In this document: one piece after another, positions 5,002 to 6,835 of the stretch | Layout: the number at the start of each line of letters is the position of its first letter | How positions within the stretch are numbered: the first letter of the stretch is position 1 | NCBI GenBank assembly: GCA_028702015.1 | Contig: JAQVPO010000071.1 | Span: 1-6,835 of the forward strand | Origin: Synergistaceae bacterium | Lineage (GTDB): Bacteria; Synergistota; Synergistia; Synergistales; Synergistaceae | Length of the DNA stretch: 6,835 bases | Direction: 5' to 3' | Made by a program: the position numbers and the translations under genes | Notes under the pieces: generated by a model | Told to the model about the DNA's origin: nothing | Seen by the model: only the letters and a program-made list of their open reading frames with translations | The model's database searches: none

Positions 5002-6525
5002 TTAATTATCGCAGCCGACCTTAACGCCCCATAGTTTACTGAGGATCAGGGTGACTAAAACTATAGCAATTATAAGAACCGCTAAAAGGGCATACGTACT
5101 GCTGATCCATGAAGATACAAGGTATACAGCAAATGCGATAGTGCCGATAAGAAAAGCATATGGAAGCTGTGTTCTGACATGCTCAATATGATCGCAGGCG
5201 GCTCCCATTGAAGAAAGGAGAGTAGTGTCAGAGATCGGCGAACAGTGATCACCGAAAATACCTCCGCTGAAAACAGCTGCAATAGTTGGGATCAAGGGAG
5301 AACCCAAAGTCATCGACATAGGAATAGCTATCGGAAGAAGGATCGCAATAGTTCCGTATGAAGTGCCTGTGGCAAAGCTGATGATCCCGCCCACGACAAA
5401 AAAGAGCGGTGCGATCATAAAGGCAGGGAGGTTGCCTTCAACAAGCTGTACGATATATGGGGCAGTCCCCAGCTGTTTGCAGATAGAGCTCAGCGACCAT
5501 GCAAACAAAAGAGTCAGTACAAGGAAGAGATTGTTTTTCATTCCTCCGAGATACATATCAAATGTCTTTTCGAAACTGCTGATCTTATATTTCAGCATAA
5601 GTCCGAAACAGATCATCCATCCGACAAAATATCCGGTTGTCAATCCTGTCCTGATGTTTATACCAAGTGTTTTCTTATAAGGAAATCCATTTGCAATCAG
5701 AATTGCAAAAAATATAATAAAAACAGCAAGTATAGGGTACAGAATGAGAGACATCTTGGGAGTTGCATCTTTTGATAATACCGGCGGTTCTCCAAGGCCC
5801 ATTGGCTGAGCATGTTCCCAGTGAAGTTTGCCTGTCTTCAGGACCCGTTCTTCTGCTTTTGCCATAGGACCAAAATCTGTTCCTAAAACGGCTATAAGCG
5901 GGATAAGGAGCAATGTTCCCAGGCAATAGAACTGAAAGGGGATCGTCTGGATAAATGTATCCCATGCAGAAATAGTAAGGCTGTAGTTTGTAATTTCCTT
6001 TTCGATGCAGCTCATGGCGAAAATACCAAAACCTGAGATTGGGATCAGCATGCAGACAGGAGCTGAGGTCGCATCGACTATCCATGCCAGCTTTTCCCTG
6101 CTTATTTTCAGCTTGTCTGTTATCGGCTGGAAAATAGGTCCTACGAGCATTGCATTAGCAAAATCTGAAAACCATATCGCTATGCCGCAAAGCCATGCGC
6201 CGAGCATCGCCTTTTTTTTGCTGTTGATATGCTTTGTTGCGCTTCTTGCGAGCGCTTCAGCTCCGCCTGAACTGGTAACAAGCATGATCATGCCGCCGAT
6301 AAACAGGACCAATACTATAACGCTTGCGTTATAACCATCTGCTGCCTGCTTAAATAAAACATCACGAAAAAGTGCCGGCACTGCCAGAAATATGTTCCAT
6401 TTAAATAAAATTGTTACGCCAAACAAAATTCCGCAGAAAAGCGAAATCAATACATTCTTTGTCAGGACAGCAAGCAGAATTGCGATAAGCGGAGGCAGTA
6501 TCGACAAAAAACCATAACTTTCCAT
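5002..6525 (-). CDS. NhaC-family Na+/H+ antiporter-type membrane carrier
   Basis: An integral membrane protein of 507 residues from the chosen start, rich in long hydrophobic stretches (about a dozen membrane segments). Family signatures, numbered from that start: SREKLAWIVDATSAPV (142-157), GTSYGT (387-392), GDHCSPISDTT (425-435), then DHIEHVRTQLPYA (445-457). These define the NhaC-type ion-transporter fold. The family contains Na+/H+ antiporters, malate/lactate exchangers and amino-acid carriers, so the substrate is not fixed by sequence. Two ATGs compete. AAAGGG (6535-6540) touches the first (6534) but sits nine bases from the second (6525), so the second is preferred; 6534 would add three residues. 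The gene follows the saccharopine-dehydrogenase-like gene after fewer than 30 bases, so they are very likely co-transcribed. Import or exchange of that enzyme's substrate is a sensible inference. A terminator lies shortly after the stop. Confidence 0.9.
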   Translation of the reverse strand: MESYGFLSILPPLIAILLAVLTKNVLISLFCGILFGVTILFKWNIFLAVPALFRDVLFKQAADGYNASVIVLVLFIGGMIMLVTSSGGAEALARSATKHINSKKKAMLGAWLCGIAIWFSDFANAMLVGPIFQPITDKLKISREKLAWIVDATSAPVCMLIPISGFGIFAMSCIEKEITNYSLTISAWDTFIQTIPFQFYCLGTLLLIPLIAVLGTDFGPMAKAEERVLKTGKLHWEHAQPMGLGEPPVLSKDATPKMSLILYPILAVFIIFFAILIANGFPYKKTLGINIRTGLTTGYFVGWMICFGLMLKYKISSFEKTFDMYLGGMKNNLFLVLTLLFAWSLSSICKQLGTAPYIVQLVEGNLPAFMIAPLFFVVGGIISFATGTSYGTIAILLPIAIPMSMTLGSPLIPTIAAVFSGGIFGDHCSPISDTTLLSSMGAACDHIEHVRTQLPYAFLIGTIAFAVYLVSSWISSTYALLAVLIIAIVLVTLILSKLWGVKVGCDN

Positions 6526-6534
6526 AGTATTCAT

Positions 6535-6540
6535 CCCTTT
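6535..6540 (-). promoter_or_regulatory. Ribosome binding site deciding the carrier start
   Basis: On the minus strand AAAGGG directly abuts the ATG at 6534, too close for normal initiation. It lies nine bases before the ATG at 6525, which supports the shorter protein. Confidence 0.6.
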
Positions 6541-6553
6541 CAGTGAGTGACCA

Positions 6554-6835
6554 TTATAAATTATTATCGATTCGTTTGTGCGTGATGGAAATTCCTCTCT
6601 TTTCCAGCTCTTCTTTTGTTTTCTGATAAGGCATCTCGACAGGAGACAGCATCCCTCCTTTACCTAGCTCTCCATTGAGAGCCATAAGTGCGCCCATGCT
6701 TACAACAAAACCAACAGTTCTGGTCATTGATGTAAACCCGGTTTCCAAATCTTTTTTGTCTATTATTTGATAAATTTCCCGATCCTTTTTGCCTTTCTGC
6801 AGGCCCTTGACGTCATCACGGGTAAGGGTAACATC
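6554..6835 (-). CDS. Saccharopine dehydrogenase-like oxidoreductase, C-terminal 93 residues, cut by window edge
   Basis: The frame is open from the right edge (6835) to TAA at 6554-6556. A TTG at 6748 is an internal Leu codon, not a start. The visible sequence matches the C-terminal domain of the saccharopine dehydrogenase / Lys9-like family. It has a Lys/Gly-rich strand (VKGLQKGKKDREIYQIID), then the family hallmark ETGFTSMTRTVGF (residues 31-43 from the edge), a helix VVSMGALMALNGEL, GKGGMLSPVEMP, and the closing helix and strand EELEKRGISI. The missing N-terminal part should carry the NAD(P)-binding Rossmann domain. Family members act on amino acids linked by an imino bond or on related substrates in lysine or ornithine metabolism; the exact reaction here cannot be read from the fragment. 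The downstream carrier starts under 30 bases later, so the two form an operon. Confidence 0.78.
   Translation of the reverse strand, partial: DVTLTRDDVKGLQKGKKDREIYQIIDKKDLETGFTSMTRTVGFVVSMGALMALNGELGKGGMLSPVEMPYQKTKEELEKRGISITHKRIDNNL

Noticed and set aside
5363..6334. Open frames opposite and within the carrier gene (5363-5680 and 6005-6334 plus; 5675-6085 minus)
   Set aside because: All overlap the well-conserved NhaC-family reading frame and show no family features of their own.
6554..6748. A stand-alone 64-residue small protein starting at TTG 6748
   Set aside because: The frame stays open to the window edge and the upstream residues continue the saccharopine-dehydrogenase-like C-terminal domain, so it is a cut gene, not a small one.

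Overview
The window is an ordinary bacterial chromosomal segment, moderately AT-rich and with Shine-Dalgarno-type gene starts. It has two gene blocks facing each other. No rRNA, tRNA, CRISPR array, transposase or phage gene is visible. The gene set combines a saccharopine-dehydrogenase-like enzyme, an NhaC-family carrier, an FCD-type GntR regulator, Usp proteins and a membrane c-di-GMP phosphodiesterase. It would fit an anaerobic amino-acid-fermenting bacterium such as a member of Synergistota or Clostridia. That placement is an inference from gene content only, and the sequence alone does not settle it.

Plus-strand block (1-3907). The left edge cuts into a universal stress protein (Usp) gene. 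After a 34-base gap comes a complete two-domain Usp gene (349-1224). The C-terminal domains of the two are about 60% identical, with one long identical block around the ATP-binding motif, so they are a tandem duplication. A 427-base non-coding stretch follows (1225-1651). It holds several inverted repeats, a possible 24-codon ORF and a TATAAT promoter element. Next is a 751-residue membrane protein (1652-3907): TM, extracytoplasmic Cache-like sensor, TM, degenerate GGDEF, intact EAL. It is predicted to hydrolyse c-di-GMP in response to an external ligand.

Convergent junction (3908-4112). The EAL gene and the minus-strand GntR gene point at each other. Between them is a perfect 16-bp terminator stem capped by a 14-base palindrome. 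The stem is nested in a second, 9-bp inverted repeat. A further AT-rich hairpin surrounds the GntR stop codon.

Minus-strand block (6835-4113). Reading leftward, there is the C-terminus of a saccharopine-dehydrogenase-like oxidoreductase (cut by the right edge). It is followed, after under 30 bases, by an NhaC-family Na+/H+ antiporter-type carrier, then a strong terminator, then a separately transcribed FCD-domain GntR regulator with a TTG start. The enzyme and carrier look like one operon. A reasonable inference is uptake or exchange of an amino acid or related carboxylate, plus its catabolism, controlled by the adjacent regulator.

I see no clearly new biological system. The items most worth checking are the structured intergenic region ahead of the EAL gene, the half-degenerate Usp pair, the nested convergent terminator, and the enzyme/carrier/regulator module.
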